Positions 1 through 8,786 of a DNA stretch of 64,000 bases are shown here, one piece after another. Each line of letters opens with the position of its first letter. Position 1 is the first letter of the stretch. The stretch lies in NCBI RefSeq assembly GCF_019331795.1, contig NZ_JAHPZL010000001.1, positions 349,464 through 413,463 of the forward strand, given 5' to 3'. Under the pieces are notes generated by a model. The model was given only the letters and a program-made list of their open reading frames with translations, was not told the origin of the DNA and searched no databases. Source of the DNA: Austwickia sp. TVS 96-490-7B (GTDB lineage Bacteria > Actinomycetota > Actinomycetes > Actinomycetales > Dermatophilaceae). The position numbers were made by a program, and so were the translations under genes.

Positions 1-137
1 TCGTTGCTCTGCCGATCGAACGTCCGGGGAGTCGAAGCCACGGTGAAGTTGGCCACGGCCGCACCGGACGGCGTGAAGCGGAGCTCGGGGTCGGAGGTGA
101 GATTGCCGATGATCGTCAGCGTGGTCTCGCCGGCCAT
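1..137 (-). CDS. ssb: Single-stranded DNA-binding protein SSB (N-terminal part, runs off the window)
   Basis: Only the first 45 codons are inside the window. The reading begins [20 protein letters not shown] and continues with [15 protein letters not shown], the standard opening of the OB fold of bacterial SSB. SSB coats single-stranded DNA during replication, repair and recombination. It lies 110 bp downstream of rpsF on the same strand, the usual actinobacterial order rpsF-ssb-rpsR-rplI. The family assignment is secure; the acidic C-terminal tail cannot be seen. Confidence 0.93.
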   Translation of the reverse strand, partial: MAGETTLTIIGNLTSDPELRFTPSGAAVANFTVASTPRTFDRQSN

Positions 138-247
138 GCGTTTCCCCTCGTCAAGGTCGCGTCCCCCAGGTCAGCATCGGAAAGTGCCGACCATGGTGAC
201 TGCAGGATGGTGCTGGGTGGATATCTCAGGTACCGCCGTCAGAGCGC

Positions 248-535
248 TCAGGCGCTCGGACGAAGCAACTTGGTGCGCAGGATCATCTCGGACAGGCCGA
301 GCTGGCGGTCCATCTCCTGGGCCGTCGCCGGCTCGCAGGTGAAGTTCACCACCGCGTAGATCCCCTCGGACTTCTTCTTGATGTCATAGGCCATACGACG
401 GCGGCCCCAGACATCCAGGTTCTCGACGGTGCCGTTGTCGTTCTTGATGACGGCGAGGAACTTCTCCAGCGCGGTCGGGACCTGGCGGTCGTCGATCTCA
501 GGGTCGACGATGATCATCATTTCGTACTGACGCAT
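248..535 (-). CDS. rpsF: 30S ribosomal protein bS6
   Basis: A 95-residue protein opening [17 protein letters not shown], with the bS6 core around [19 protein letters not shown]. It binds 16S rRNA in the central domain of the 30S subunit together with bS18. A GTG at 544 is in frame but only 3 nt from the Shine-Dalgarno AGGAGG at 548-553; the ATG at 535 sits 12 nt from it and matches the family start, so 535 was chosen. It heads the rpsF-ssb operon. Confidence 0.95.
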   Translation of the reverse strand: MRQYEMMIIVDPEIDDRQVPTALEKFLAVIKNDNGTVENLDVWGRRRMAYDIKKKSEGIYAVVNFTCEPATAQEMDRQLGLSEMILRTKLLRPSA

Positions 536-740
536 GCGAAACACCCACCTCCTCTGGTCTAGGCGGTCACGGTCTCTCCGTGACAGGAGGGTTGCAGCGT
601 CGCTCTATGCCTCGCTCAGCGATCTGTCGCAGAGCGGATGGCACGAGCCAACTGTCCAAGACTACCCGTTGCGCCACACCCAGACCCAATCGTCATGACC
701 ATGGTCTGCTCTAAAGGCCGGGATGCCTCAGCGTCTCCGA

Positions 741-2312
741 TCAGACCGGCGCGATGATCATCCGGTCCGCCCGTCCAGCCAAAGGACCGGCCAATTCATC
801 CGGTTCAATGGCAGCATCACGCATCAAAACTTCAGGGTCGCCGTCATGATCAGCGCGAGGCTCTCGGTTCCCGCCCTGCGGCCCAGCGGTGACGAGGTCA
901 CTCAACGACAACTCGCCTGACTGCTCCTCAACGGCAGTGACCGGATCAGGATCAGCGCTGGATCGTCGCCATGCGTGCCGCCATGCCATCGCCACCAACC
1001 AGGCCACGGCTAGCAGTCGCATCGTGGCAAAAAACATCAACCACGGCAGTGGCAGAGCCCGATTGGGATCACTCTGGCCAGCGAGATAGAGCCAGATAGC
1101 CACGAAGTACAGGATTTCGCAGGAGGCCCAAATCAGGTGGTCCCGCCATCGCAGCCGAGTCATTGCCAGCAACGGCAACACCCACAATGCGGTCTGCACC
1201 GGCAATGACCGGCCGGTGAGAAGGACGATTCCCACGACGATCAGACTCACTTCGGCGATGGTGGGGCGATGCGGAGCGGACAAGGTGACCAGCGCCCCAG
1301 CCAGCACAGCCAATACCCAACCGATCACAGTCAACGATGCGGTGATGGACGGACCCACCGTGACTCCGAAGACGTGCGGGAGATACCAGAGTGACCCGTA
1401 GTCAGGACCAGCGTTGATCCACTGCTGGTAAGGCAGGAGCATCCAGGACACGTCGTCCACGCTGCGGAGCGCCCCGGTGGCTAAACCCACCCCAGCCAGG
1501 AGCGCCAGCGTCCCGACGTATGTCAATAGAGCTGTCCCCGCAGTCTTGGCCCACACCGGGATCCGACCCGCACGCAGTGACACCATGCCAAGGACGAGAA
1601 TCAGCAAGATCGGGTAGGTGCGGGCAGCCACGGCGAGCCCCAGCAGGACGCCGGCCCAGACAGGTTGCTGTCGTGACCACAGATAAAGGCCGTACGCCGC
1701 AAGAGTCACGCCCAGGAGGTCTGGGGCAACCAGCGCGACGGTGATCAGGATGGGACTTGCCGCCACGTGCGCTGCCCGCCACGGGTCGCGCCGACTGCTA
1801 CGGGCCACGGTGCGCACCAGCATTGCCAGCAGTGCCACGGTCAACACCGCCCAGGCCATGAAAAACCAGCGCTGGCGGGCACCCATGTCCGCGCTGGGCA
1901 CCAACAAAGCCACGAGCCACATCACTGCACCGGTCAGGGGAGGTTGTGTCGTGCCAGTCACACCATGCCCGTAAGGAAAGCCGCCGTTGGACAGTGGAGT
2001 TCCGGCGTAGAGAAATGGCAGGTCGGAATAGCAGGCCCGCCAAAACACATCCGGGACATGCCATCCGTTGGCAACGCAATGCCCCTTCTGCAACAGACCT
2101 GCCGCAACCATGAGCGACGCGATCAAGGTCAGCGCCGAACTCGCCGCTGACCATCCCATCGCCTGACCAACTCGGGCATACCTGCCGATTGGGCCACCGA
2201 TCAGGGTGCTGGCCGCTCGAACCACCGGGTCGTCCGCGGCAACCGGGACGTCCCGGATGGACAGCGGTGTCTGTCGCAGTGAAGGGTCAGGCGGCGCCTT
2301 GGTCACGGTCAT
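741..2312 (-). CDS. Multi-spanning membrane glycosyltransferase, GT87/DUF2029 type
   Basis: A 523-residue polytopic membrane protein with roughly ten hydrophobic segments between residues 50 and 460, and polar ends. The early loop after the first membrane segment contains DVFWRACYSDLPFLY and the central part has GVLLGLAVAARTYPIL, features of the polyprenyl-phosphate-mannose-dependent GT87 group. These enzymes add sugars to envelope glycolipids or glycans from the outer membrane face. Its ATG overlaps the stop of the penicillin-binding protein gene (ATGA), implying translational coupling; mycobacteria likewise place such a protein (Rv0051) beside ponA1. The sugar donor and acceptor are not predictable from the sequence. 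Confidence 0.72.
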   Translation of the reverse strand: MTVTKAPPDPSLRQTPLSIRDVPVAADDPVVRAASTLIGGPIGRYARVGQAMGWSAASSALTLIASLMVAAGLLQKGHCVANGWHVPDVFWRACYSDLPFLYAGTPLSNGGFPYGHGVTGTTQPPLTGAVMWLVALLVPSADMGARQRWFFMAWAVLTVALLAMLVRTVARSSRRDPWRAAHVAASPILITVALVAPDLLGVTLAAYGLYLWSRQQPVWAGVLLGLAVAARTYPILLILVLGMVSLRAGRIPVWAKTAGTALLTYVGTLALLAGVGLATGALRSVDDVSWMLLPYQQWINAGPDYGSLWYLPHVFGVTVGPSITASLTVIGWVLAVLAGALVTLSAPHRPTIAEVSLIVVGIVLLTGRSLPVQTALWVLPLLAMTRLRWRDHLIWASCEILYFVAIWLYLAGQSDPNRALPLPWLMFFATMRLLAVAWLVAMAWRHAWRRSSADPDPVTAVEEQSGELSLSDLVTAGPQGGNREPRADHDGDPEVLMRDAAIEPDELAGPLAGRADRMIIAPV

Positions 2313-4708
2313 TCACCCCAGCCAACCGGTGGCCGGAGTGGTTGACCTGGCTGTGGTGGTGGGATCGGGAAGCCTCCTGATCCGGGCCCCCCCGGTCGGT
2401 TCCCTGGCGGTGGCACGCTGTCGCCCCCAGGGATAGTCGGGACGGTGAACGTCGGTCGAGGAGGCCGGGTGTACGTCGGCTCCGGCAGACGGGTCTGGCT
2501 CGGCACCGGGGCAGTCGGTACTGGCACGGTCGGCACCGGCGTAGTGGGCTGGAAGGTCGGAGTCGAGGTCGGCATGACCTTGTCGTCACCGATACCTGCT
2601 CGCGGCGGGAACTCTTCCACCGGCTTGCCCTGCAGGTAAGCAGAGGTGAACGCCGTCCAGATCTTCACGGGTAGTTCGCCTGACCCGAGGGAGGGGATGT
2701 CCGTCATCGACTGGGGCGTCTTGCCGTCTGGACCGGGAAGTTCCATGCCGATCGCGGTGGACACCTGGGGGGTGTATCCGGCGAACCAGGCCGATTTACT
2801 GTCCGTCGAGGTACCGGTCTTACCAGCGGCTGGGCGACCCAGCGAGGACGCGGCCGAAGCTGTGCCACCAGGCTGAACCACCGCCTGCAAAGCGTTGGTG
2901 GCGTCAGCGGCCTGGTCCTTCTCGAAGGCTTTGGTCAGTTCGGGTTTGTTCTCTAGCAAGACCCGGCCATCAGCAGCCGTCACCGATTTCACGATGTATG
3001 GCCGAGCCCGCATCCCCTGAGCGGCAATTGTCGCGTAGGCATTGGCCATGTCGAGAGGACGAGCCGCAGCACTTCCCAGCACATTTCCGATGTTGGCTTG
3101 CAGACCGATTGTCCGAGCATCGCCTTCACCGTTTTCTGGGGGGAGACCTGCGGCTAGAGCTGCCTTCAGCGTGCTCTCGGGGCCAACCTTCTCATTCAAA
3201 CGCACAAAAGCCGTGTTGATCGATCCGGCCAGCATCTGTTTGATATCGACCATGCCGTGCCCGGCAAAGTCCCAGTTTTGAATAGGTTTAGGCTCTCCGG
3301 GGATCTTGAGCGGCGTAGAACTGTCGAACGTCGCTTTCGTGCTGATTCCTTGCTGCAGAGCTGCCAGTGTAGTGAATGCCTTCATTGTCGATCCGGCCTG
3401 CATATGAGCCTGGGTGGCGTTGTTATATTCCTGTTTCAGGAAGTCCGATCCGCCGTAAATAGCAAGGATCGCCCCATCGCCCGGCTTGATCGATGCCACA
3501 CCGATTCGCACACCAGCGCCTTTACCCTGAGTGGGCTTGTTGTCTTCGACCGACTTGACAGCCATGGCCTGAATGCTGGGATCGATCGTACTCACCACCC
3601 TGATACCGCCACCTCGGATCTGCTGGTCCGGGATCCCGCGATCCCGCAGTTCCTGCATCACGGCCTGAACAAGGTAGCCATTGGTGCCACCGAGAGCTTG
3701 CTTCGGTTTGTAGGCGATCACCTTGGGGAAGGTCTGCTTGGAGCGTTCCGCCTGGGAGAGCCACCCCTTTTGAACCATCCCATCCATGACGTAGTTCCAG
3801 CGCTCCTCGGCTGCCTTAGCTGCAGCCGGGCTGAGGTTGGGGTCTAGTCGAGATGGCTGGTTGATGATGGTCGCAATGAGGGCGCCTTCACCGACAGTGA
3901 TTTCGCTGATATCTTTACCGAAATAAGATTTAGCAGCAGTCTGGATCCCATAGGAGTTTCGACCGTAATACACCGTGTTGAGATAGTTCTCGAGGATCTG
4001 ATCCTTCGTCAGTTCACGGTCAATCTTGATCGAGATGATAATTTCCTTACCCTTACGTTCCATGGTCTGGTCCTGGGTAAGGAAGTAGTTCTTCACATAT
4101 TGCTGGGTAATCGTGGATCCACCACCGGCATCCCGTCCTTTGAGAGCACCCACCACGGCGCGCCCAATACCGGATACCGAAATTCCACCATTCTGATAGA
4201 AGTCACGATCCTCAGCGGCAATGACGGCATGCTGGACACCCTTAGGAACCTTACTAAGGGGCACTGACTCTCGGTTCACACCTGATGGTCGATCAAGTTC
4301 AGTCTTACCGTCTGCAAAATAAATAATAGATGCCTGGGCCTTGGCTAAATCATTAGGGTTAGGAATGCTGACCATCGAATAAGCGAGGCCAGCAAGGCCT
4401 ATTCCTGCCAGGAAAAGTGCCAGCATCGTGAGGAGGATGCCCTTCCAGGGAAACCTGCGACGACGCTTCGGCTTGCCAGGACGCCCCCCGGAGCTACCCG
4501 CCCCTCGCGACCCGCTGCTCTTCCCTCCAGACCCTCCACTCTTACCGCCGGAGCGCCCTCCACTACTACTGCCGCGACCACCACGGCTCTGGCCACTCTG
4601 GCCACCACTATCTCCGGAAGTGGCACGGCTAGGGCGCCGTCGGGCATCGACGACCATCACATCTGGAGACGTCCACGTCCCCCTGGTCGGGTTACTGGAA
4701 GGCGTCAC
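2309..4708 (-). CDS. ponA: Class A penicillin-binding protein (bifunctional glycosyltransferase/transpeptidase)
   Basis: About 799 residues. After a basic, Ser/Gly-rich cytoplasmic tail comes one membrane anchor (ILLTMLALFLAGIGLAGLA), then the GT51 domain with EDRDFY, GGSTITQQ and RELTKDQILENYLN, then the transpeptidase with the SxxK Ser in GSTMK, SIN and KTGT. The C-terminus is a Pro/Thr-rich tail. The enzyme polymerises lipid II and cross-links peptidoglycan outside the membrane. The frame is open to 4927. GTG 4708 is chosen because GGAAGAGGA precedes it by 5 nt; ATG 4657 is the alternative. It is the first gene of a coupled pair with the GT87-like gene. Confidence 0.93.
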   Translation of the reverse strand: MTPSSNPTRGTWTSPDVMVVDARRRPSRATSGDSGGQSGQSRGGRGSSSGGRSGGKSGGSGGKSSGSRGAGSSGGRPGKPKRRRRFPWKGILLTMLALFLAGIGLAGLAYSMVSIPNPNDLAKAQASIIYFADGKTELDRPSGVNRESVPLSKVPKGVQHAVIAAEDRDFYQNGGISVSGIGRAVVGALKGRDAGGGSTITQQYVKNYFLTQDQTMERKGKEIIISIKIDRELTKDQILENYLNTVYYGRNSYGIQTAAKSYFGKDISEITVGEGALIATIINQPSRLDPNLSPAAAKAAEERWNYVMDGMVQKGWLSQAERSKQTFPKVIAYKPKQALGGTNGYLVQAVMQELRDRGIPDQQIRGGGIRVVSTIDPSIQAMAVKSVEDNKPTQGKGAGVRIGVASIKPGDGAILAIYGGSDFLKQEYNNATQAHMQAGSTMKAFTTLAALQQGISTKATFDSSTPLKIPGEPKPIQNWDFAGHGMVDIKQMLAGSINTAFVRLNEKVGPESTLKAALAAGLPPENGEGDARTIGLQANIGNVLGSAAARPLDMANAYATIAAQGMRARPYIVKSVTAADGRVLLENKPELTKAFEKDQAADATNALQAVVQPGGTASAASSLGRPAAGKTGTSTDSKSAWFAGYTPQVSTAIGMELPGPDGKTPQSMTDIPSLGSGELPVKIWTAFTSAYLQGKPVEEFPPRAGIGDDKVMPTSTPTFQPTTPVPTVPVPTAPVPSQTRLPEPTYTRPPRPTFTVPTIPGGDSVPPPGNRPGGPGSGGFPIPPPQPGQPLRPPVGWGE

Positions 4709-5077
4709 ACAGTCCTCTTCCCATCGGGCCTGCACCGGCGTCGAAACCGACGCAAGACAGCGACAGGCGCTTGAAGGCATCAGCCTCAGTATGACGACAG
4801 ACACCACAGAAGCCCCACCAAGTAGTACTTGAAGATCCCCCGACCACCCTGGGTCCGCATGGCTGTCGCCGTAGACGAGTCTGACAGACGTCCCAGACAA
4901 GGTCCCACAAGTTGGTGACAAAGACATAGTTTGTTCTGTATCGTCGCGTGCAGCATCTGCTCCGGCAACGAGCGCCGGAGCTCCCTGGCAGTTGCCATCT
5001 CCCCTGGGCCTTCAGCACCCGGAAACAAGCAGGTCGACGTACCTCATTGCTGTCACCCCACCCCGGAAAGGACCCCT
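4709..5077. promoter_or_regulatory. Divergent intergenic region between ponA and ino1
   Basis: About 370 bp separate the divergent starts. The frame upstream of the ponA start stays open but lacks PBP-like sequence, and the frame upstream of ino1 is also open without family similarity. Both promoters must lie here, probably in the less GC-rich stretch near 4915-4945, but no convincing -35/-10 pair or operator palindrome was found. Confidence 0.4.
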
Positions 5078-6157
5078 ATGAGCACCATCCGTGTCGCCAT
5101 CGTTGGCGTCGGTAATTGCGCCAGCTCTCTCGTCCAAGGTGTGCACTACTACGCCGATGCCGACCCTGGGGTCAGCATCCCCGGACTCATGCATGTTGAA
5201 TTCGGTGGCTACCACGTCCACGATGTGGAATTCGTGGCCGCTTTCGACGTCGACACCCGCAAGGTCGGCACCGATTTGTCCAAGGCGATCATGGCCGGGG
5301 AGAACAACACGATCCGTATCTGCGACGTCCCTGAACTCGGGGTCACCGTGCAACGCGGCCACACCTACGACGGACTGGGTAAGTACTACCGACAGACCAT
5401 TGAGGAATCGCCCGAAGCGCCAGTCGACATCGTCGAGGTTCTCCGCGAGCGTCAGGTGGATGTCCTCGTCAGTTACTTGCCCGTGGGCTCGGAAGAGGCC
5501 GACAAGTTCTACGCACAGTGCTGCATCGATGCGAAGGTCGCCTTCGTCAACGCCTTGCCCGTCTTCATTGCCAGTGACCCCGAATGGGCTGCGAAGTTCC
5601 GTGAGGCTGGAGTCCCGATCATCGGAGACGACATCAAGAGCCAGGTTGGGGCCACGATTACCCATCGAGTGATGGCCAAACTGTTTGAGGATCGAGGCGT
5701 CGTCCTCGACCGGACCTACCAGCTCAACGTCGGCGGCAACATGGACTTCAAGAACATGCTGGAACGTGAGCGACTGGAGTCTAAGAAGATCTCCAAGACC
5801 CAGTCAGTGACCTCAAACCTGCAGCAAGAGATCAAGGGTCGGGACGTTCATATCGGCCCGAGCGACTACGTGCAGTGGCTTGACGACCGCAAGTGGGCGT
5901 ATGTCCGTCTGGAGGGGCGCGCCTTCGGGGATGTTCCATTGAACCTGGAATACAAACTGGAGGTTTGGGACTCCCCGAACTCTGCGGGCATCATCATTGA
6001 CGCGATTCGAGCAGCGAAGATCGGACTCGACCGGGGCATCGGGGGGCCGTTGCTGTCTCCGGCGGCGTACCTGATGAAGTCCCCCCCGGAACAACGTCCC
6101 GACGACATCGGACGGGCCCAAGTGGAAGCGTTCATCCGAGCTGAGACTCCCTGCTGA
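5078..6157 (+). CDS. ino1: Inositol-3-phosphate synthase (myo-inositol-1-phosphate synthase)
   Basis: A 359-residue NAD-dependent enzyme converting glucose 6-phosphate to 1L-myo-inositol 1-phosphate, the first step toward phosphatidylinositol and mycothiol. The N-terminal Rossmann motif is [13 protein letters not shown], followed by [13 protein letters not shown] and the catalytic/NAD region [11 protein letters not shown] and [10 protein letters not shown]. The length matches actinobacterial Ino1. The ATG is preceded by GGAAAGGA; the upstream open frame lacks similarity. It is monocistronic, with a strong hairpin directly after it. Confidence 0.96.
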   Translation: MSTIRVAIVGVGNCASSLVQGVHYYADADPGVSIPGLMHVEFGGYHVHDVEFVAAFDVDTRKVGTDLSKAIMAGENNTIRICDVPELGVTVQRGHTYDGLGKYYRQTIEESPEAPVDIVEVLRERQVDVLVSYLPVGSEEADKFYAQCCIDAKVAFVNALPVFIASDPEWAAKFREAGVPIIGDDIKSQVGATITHRVMAKLFEDRGVVLDRTYQLNVGGNMDFKNMLERERLESKKISKTQSVTSNLQQEIKGRDVHIGPSDYVQWLDDRKWAYVRLEGRAFGDVPLNLEYKLEVWDSPNSAGIIIDAIRAAKIGLDRGIGGPLLSPAAYLMKSPPEQRPDDIGRAQVEAFIRAETPC

Positions 6158-6180
6158 CCTCGTCGATCACGAACCAAGCA

Positions 6181-6220
6181 GGGCCCCGCACCTACTCCGT
6201 GGAGTACTGGTGCGGGGCCC
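6181..6220 (+). terminator. Intrinsic terminator-like hairpin after ino1
   Basis: GGGCCCCGCACC pairs with GGTGCGGGGCCC, with an inner TACTCC/GGAGTA stem. There is no long T run, as is common in actinomycetes. It separates ino1 from the tetR operon. Confidence 0.8.
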
Positions 6221-6265
6221 TCGTCGTCAGTGGCGGAGTGCGATCGGCCATGGTGCCATTGACCA

Positions 6266-6309
6266 TCGACTGAACTTGTGTTTAGCATATTAAACATGAG
6301 TTCAGTCGA
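6266..6309. promoter_or_regulatory. Extended palindromic operator overlapping the tetR start
   Basis: The left arm at 6266-6284 (TCGACTGAACTTGTGTTTA) and the right arm at 6291-6309 are complementary at 17 of 19 positions around a 6-bp AT-rich centre. The ATG of the TetR gene (6296) lies inside the right arm. The size, symmetry and placement are those of a TetR-family autoregulatory operator, so binding would repress the downstream regulator/ABC transporter operon. Confidence 0.75.
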
Positions 6310-6964
6310 GGATGATCTGACTGCCCGTGCTCGCATCCGCAACGCGGCTCTCGCTGAATTCGCTGACAGCGGTTTCAGCACAGCGACCGTGCGTAGCATC
6401 GCCGCTCGGGCAAAAGTCTCCCCCGCTCTAGTGATCCACCATTTCGGCAGCAAAACCGCCCTTCGCAGATCCTGCGACGAATACCTGCTCGCCTGGTTCC
6501 GCCGGGAACACACCGCCGTACTCTCTGGGATGTCACTGCCGACGCGCGCTGAATACTTCGCTGCACGGCCAGAGTTCGTCGTGCTGTACGCCTATCTGCA
6601 ACGCAGCATTCATGACGGCGGCAGCACCGCCGACGCTTTCTTTGACCACTTCGTCGCTGACATCACCTCTTCCTTGAGTGTCGGCGAAGCCAGCGGGACG
6701 ATCCGTCCGTACGGCGATCCCCACGCCCGAGCCGTCATCACAGCGGCCATCAGCCTGGGCTTGATGCTCTTTGACACCCAGATCGCTCGTCACCTTGGGG
6801 GCGAGTCAATCCTCGACCCAGCCGTCTTGGACCGTTACACCGCATTCACTGTGGACCTCTACACCCACGGGATGCTCACCGCCCCGGTCGATTTCGCCCC
6901 AGAAACCTCCCCCGAGGCCCCCGCCGCACCGCCCCAGCCACCGCCGACACCGGAGGAGCCATGA
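6296..6964 (+). CDS. TetR/AcrR-family transcriptional regulator
   Basis: A 222-residue protein with an N-terminal TetR helix-turn-helix at about residues 10-55 (RIRNAALAEFADSGFSTATV and the recognition part KVSPALVIHHFGSK), a helical ligand-binding domain and a Pro-rich tail. The family consists of ligand-released repressors. The stop overlaps the start of the ABC ATPase gene (ATGA), so it is the first gene of a three-gene operon, and the palindrome over its own start suggests autoregulation. An upstream in-frame GTG at 6278 exists, but ATG 6296 fits the domain start. The ligand is unknown; control of the exporter encoded next is the likely job. Confidence 0.88.
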   Translation: MSSVEDDLTARARIRNAALAEFADSGFSTATVRSIAARAKVSPALVIHHFGSKTALRRSCDEYLLAWFRREHTAVLSGMSLPTRAEYFAARPEFVVLYAYLQRSIHDGGSTADAFFDHFVADITSSLSVGEASGTIRPYGDPHARAVITAAISLGLMLFDTQIARHLGGESILDPAVLDRYTAFTVDLYTHGMLTAPVDFAPETSPEAPAAPPQPPPTPEEP

Positions 6965-7953
6965 CCGCAGCCATCGACGTCCGCGGACTCCACAAGAGTT
7001 ACGGCGTCCACGTCGCGCTCCACGGCATCAACCTCACCGTGCCCACGGGGGACGTGGTCGGCTTCATCGGCCCCAACGGCGCTGGAAAGAGCACCACCAT
7101 GCGGATCCTGCTCGACATCCTGCGCCCAGACCGCGGTGAGGTCCGGGTGCTCGGACACGACCCCCGCAGCGGCGGAGCCGCCCTCAGGTCACGGATGGGC
7201 TATCTGCCCGGCGAGCTTCGCCTCAACGGTCGGTACGACGTGGCCACCTTGCTCGACCACTACCTGAAGCTGTCCGGAAACGATCGGACAACCCCTTGTC
7301 GTACGGCCTGGCTCCCGCTGGCCGAACGGCTCGACCTTGACCCCACCAAGACCGTGCGTGGTCTCTCTAAAGGCAACAAGCAGAAGGTCGGACTGATCCA
7401 AGCGTTTGCTCACCGCCCTGAACTGTTGATCCTCGACGAACCCACCTCCGGCTTGGATCCGCTCGTCCAAGCCGAATTCCTCGGCATGGTTCGGGAGGCT
7501 CGAGATGCCGGTCAGACCGTTTTCCTGTCCAGCCACGTGCTCTCCGAAATTGACCAGGCAGCGAACCACGTGATCGTCCTACGCCGCGGCGAGGTCGTCC
7601 TGGAATCAACGGTTGCAGTCCTGCGCGCCAGCGTGGCCCCGCGGATCACCCTGCGCTTGGCGGGCTCCATCTCCCCTGAGGTGTTCGCTTGCCTTCCCGG
7701 CGTCAAATCCGTCGAGGTCATTCCCTCTGCGACCGCAGGCGAGCCGACAGAGACCACCACGCTGGCCATCACCACGGACGGGCCACCAGATCAGGTCGTG
7801 AAAACAGCGGCCAGATTCACCGTGCTCGACCTGGACGCCGCGCGTCCCGATCTGGAGGAAGCCGTGATGCGGCTCTACACCGACCCTGCCTGTTGCCCCC
7901 GGCAATTCGACCACGATGACCCCTCGACCGGCACCGGCAGGACGATCCGATGA
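6961..7953 (+). CDS. ABC transporter ATP-binding protein (ABC-2 export type)
   Basis: A 330-residue nucleotide-binding subunit. Walker A is GPNGAGKST, the signature region reads RGLSKGNKQKVGL, Walker B is LLILDEPTSGLD and the switch histidine is in LSSHVLSE. The C-terminal 90 residues form the regulatory extension found in BcrA/DrrA-type drug exporters. Its start overlaps the tetR stop and its stop overlaps the permease start, so the three are translationally coupled. It should energise the neighbouring permease; the substrate is unknown, with drug or lipid export the usual roles of this group. Confidence 0.92.
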   Translation: MTAAIDVRGLHKSYGVHVALHGINLTVPTGDVVGFIGPNGAGKSTTMRILLDILRPDRGEVRVLGHDPRSGGAALRSRMGYLPGELRLNGRYDVATLLDHYLKLSGNDRTTPCRTAWLPLAERLDLDPTKTVRGLSKGNKQKVGLIQAFAHRPELLILDEPTSGLDPLVQAEFLGMVREARDAGQTVFLSSHVLSEIDQAANHVIVLRRGEVVLESTVAVLRASVAPRITLRLAGSISPEVFACLPGVKSVEVIPSATAGEPTETTTLAITTDGPPDQVVKTAARFTVLDLDAARPDLEEAVMRLYTDPACCPRQFDHDDPSTGTGRTIR

Positions 7954-8747
7954 ACACCTGGACGATCTGCGCTCGATGGCTGCTGGATGCACGACGTGCC
8001 CTGCTCGGGTGGGGACTCGGCTTGATCAGCATCTGTCTGCTCTACCTGCCGCTATTTCCGTCCATGCGAGACAGCGGTCTCATCGGCGACAAGCTCGCGG
8101 TGATGCCTCAAGGCATGATCGATTCGTTTGGCATGGACATCGTGACGATCTCTACGGGGTGGGGATATACCCATCAGATGATTTTCGGGATGCTCGGGTT
8201 GCTCCTCATGCTCGTCCTGGGAATCAGCACCGGAGCAGCCGCCATCGCTGGCGACGAGGAATCGGGATCGCTAGAGATGACTCTGGCCCATGCCACCGAC
8301 CGGCGCGCCCTGATCAGCGCGCGACTGGTCGCCCTACTAGGCATTGTGCTCGGCATGACCGCCCTGCTCGCTCTCACTGTGGCGGCTTTCTCCGCACCAT
8401 CACAGTTGGGCCTGACCGCTGCGGGACTGCTCGGGGAAGGACTCGCCCTGGGGTTACTCACCGCGCTCCACGCGTTAACCGCGTTCGCAGCCGGAGCAGC
8501 AGGGGCCCGTCGAGCAGTAGCTTCGAGTCTCGCCACGCTCGTCGGCATCTGCGGGTGGTTCCTCCACCACATGGGAGGTAAGGTCGCCGACTGGCTCCCG
8601 CAGCTTTCACCCTTCCACTGGGCCTACGGCGCAACACCCTTGCGACACGGCGTCGACATGGGCGGATTGGCGCTCTTGGGCGCTGTCTGTCTCATGCTCA
8701 TCGCCGTGTCGTACCTGCTCTTCGAGCGTAGAGACCTCCGGGCCTGA
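7950..8747 (+). CDS. ABC transporter permease (ABC-2 type)
   Basis: A 265-residue membrane protein with six predicted hydrophobic segments. It contains the cytoplasmic motif AGDEESGSLEMTLAHATDRR, a hallmark of ABC-2 permeases in which an acidic cluster and LE are followed by a conserved ER/DR. ATGA overlap with the ATPase gene shows one transcript. The pair resembles exporters for antibiotics or lipids; nothing in the sequence fixes the substrate. Confidence 0.87.
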   Translation: MNTWTICARWLLDARRALLGWGLGLISICLLYLPLFPSMRDSGLIGDKLAVMPQGMIDSFGMDIVTISTGWGYTHQMIFGMLGLLLMLVLGISTGAAAIAGDEESGSLEMTLAHATDRRALISARLVALLGIVLGMTALLALTVAAFSAPSQLGLTAAGLLGEGLALGLLTALHALTAFAAGAAGARRAVASSLATLVGICGWFLHHMGGKVADWLPQLSPFHWAYGATPLRHGVDMGGLALLGAVCLMLIAVSYLLFERRDLRA

Positions 8748-8786
8748 GCCAGCTGCAGCGGTATCACGAGTCACCCGCAGGGTGCG

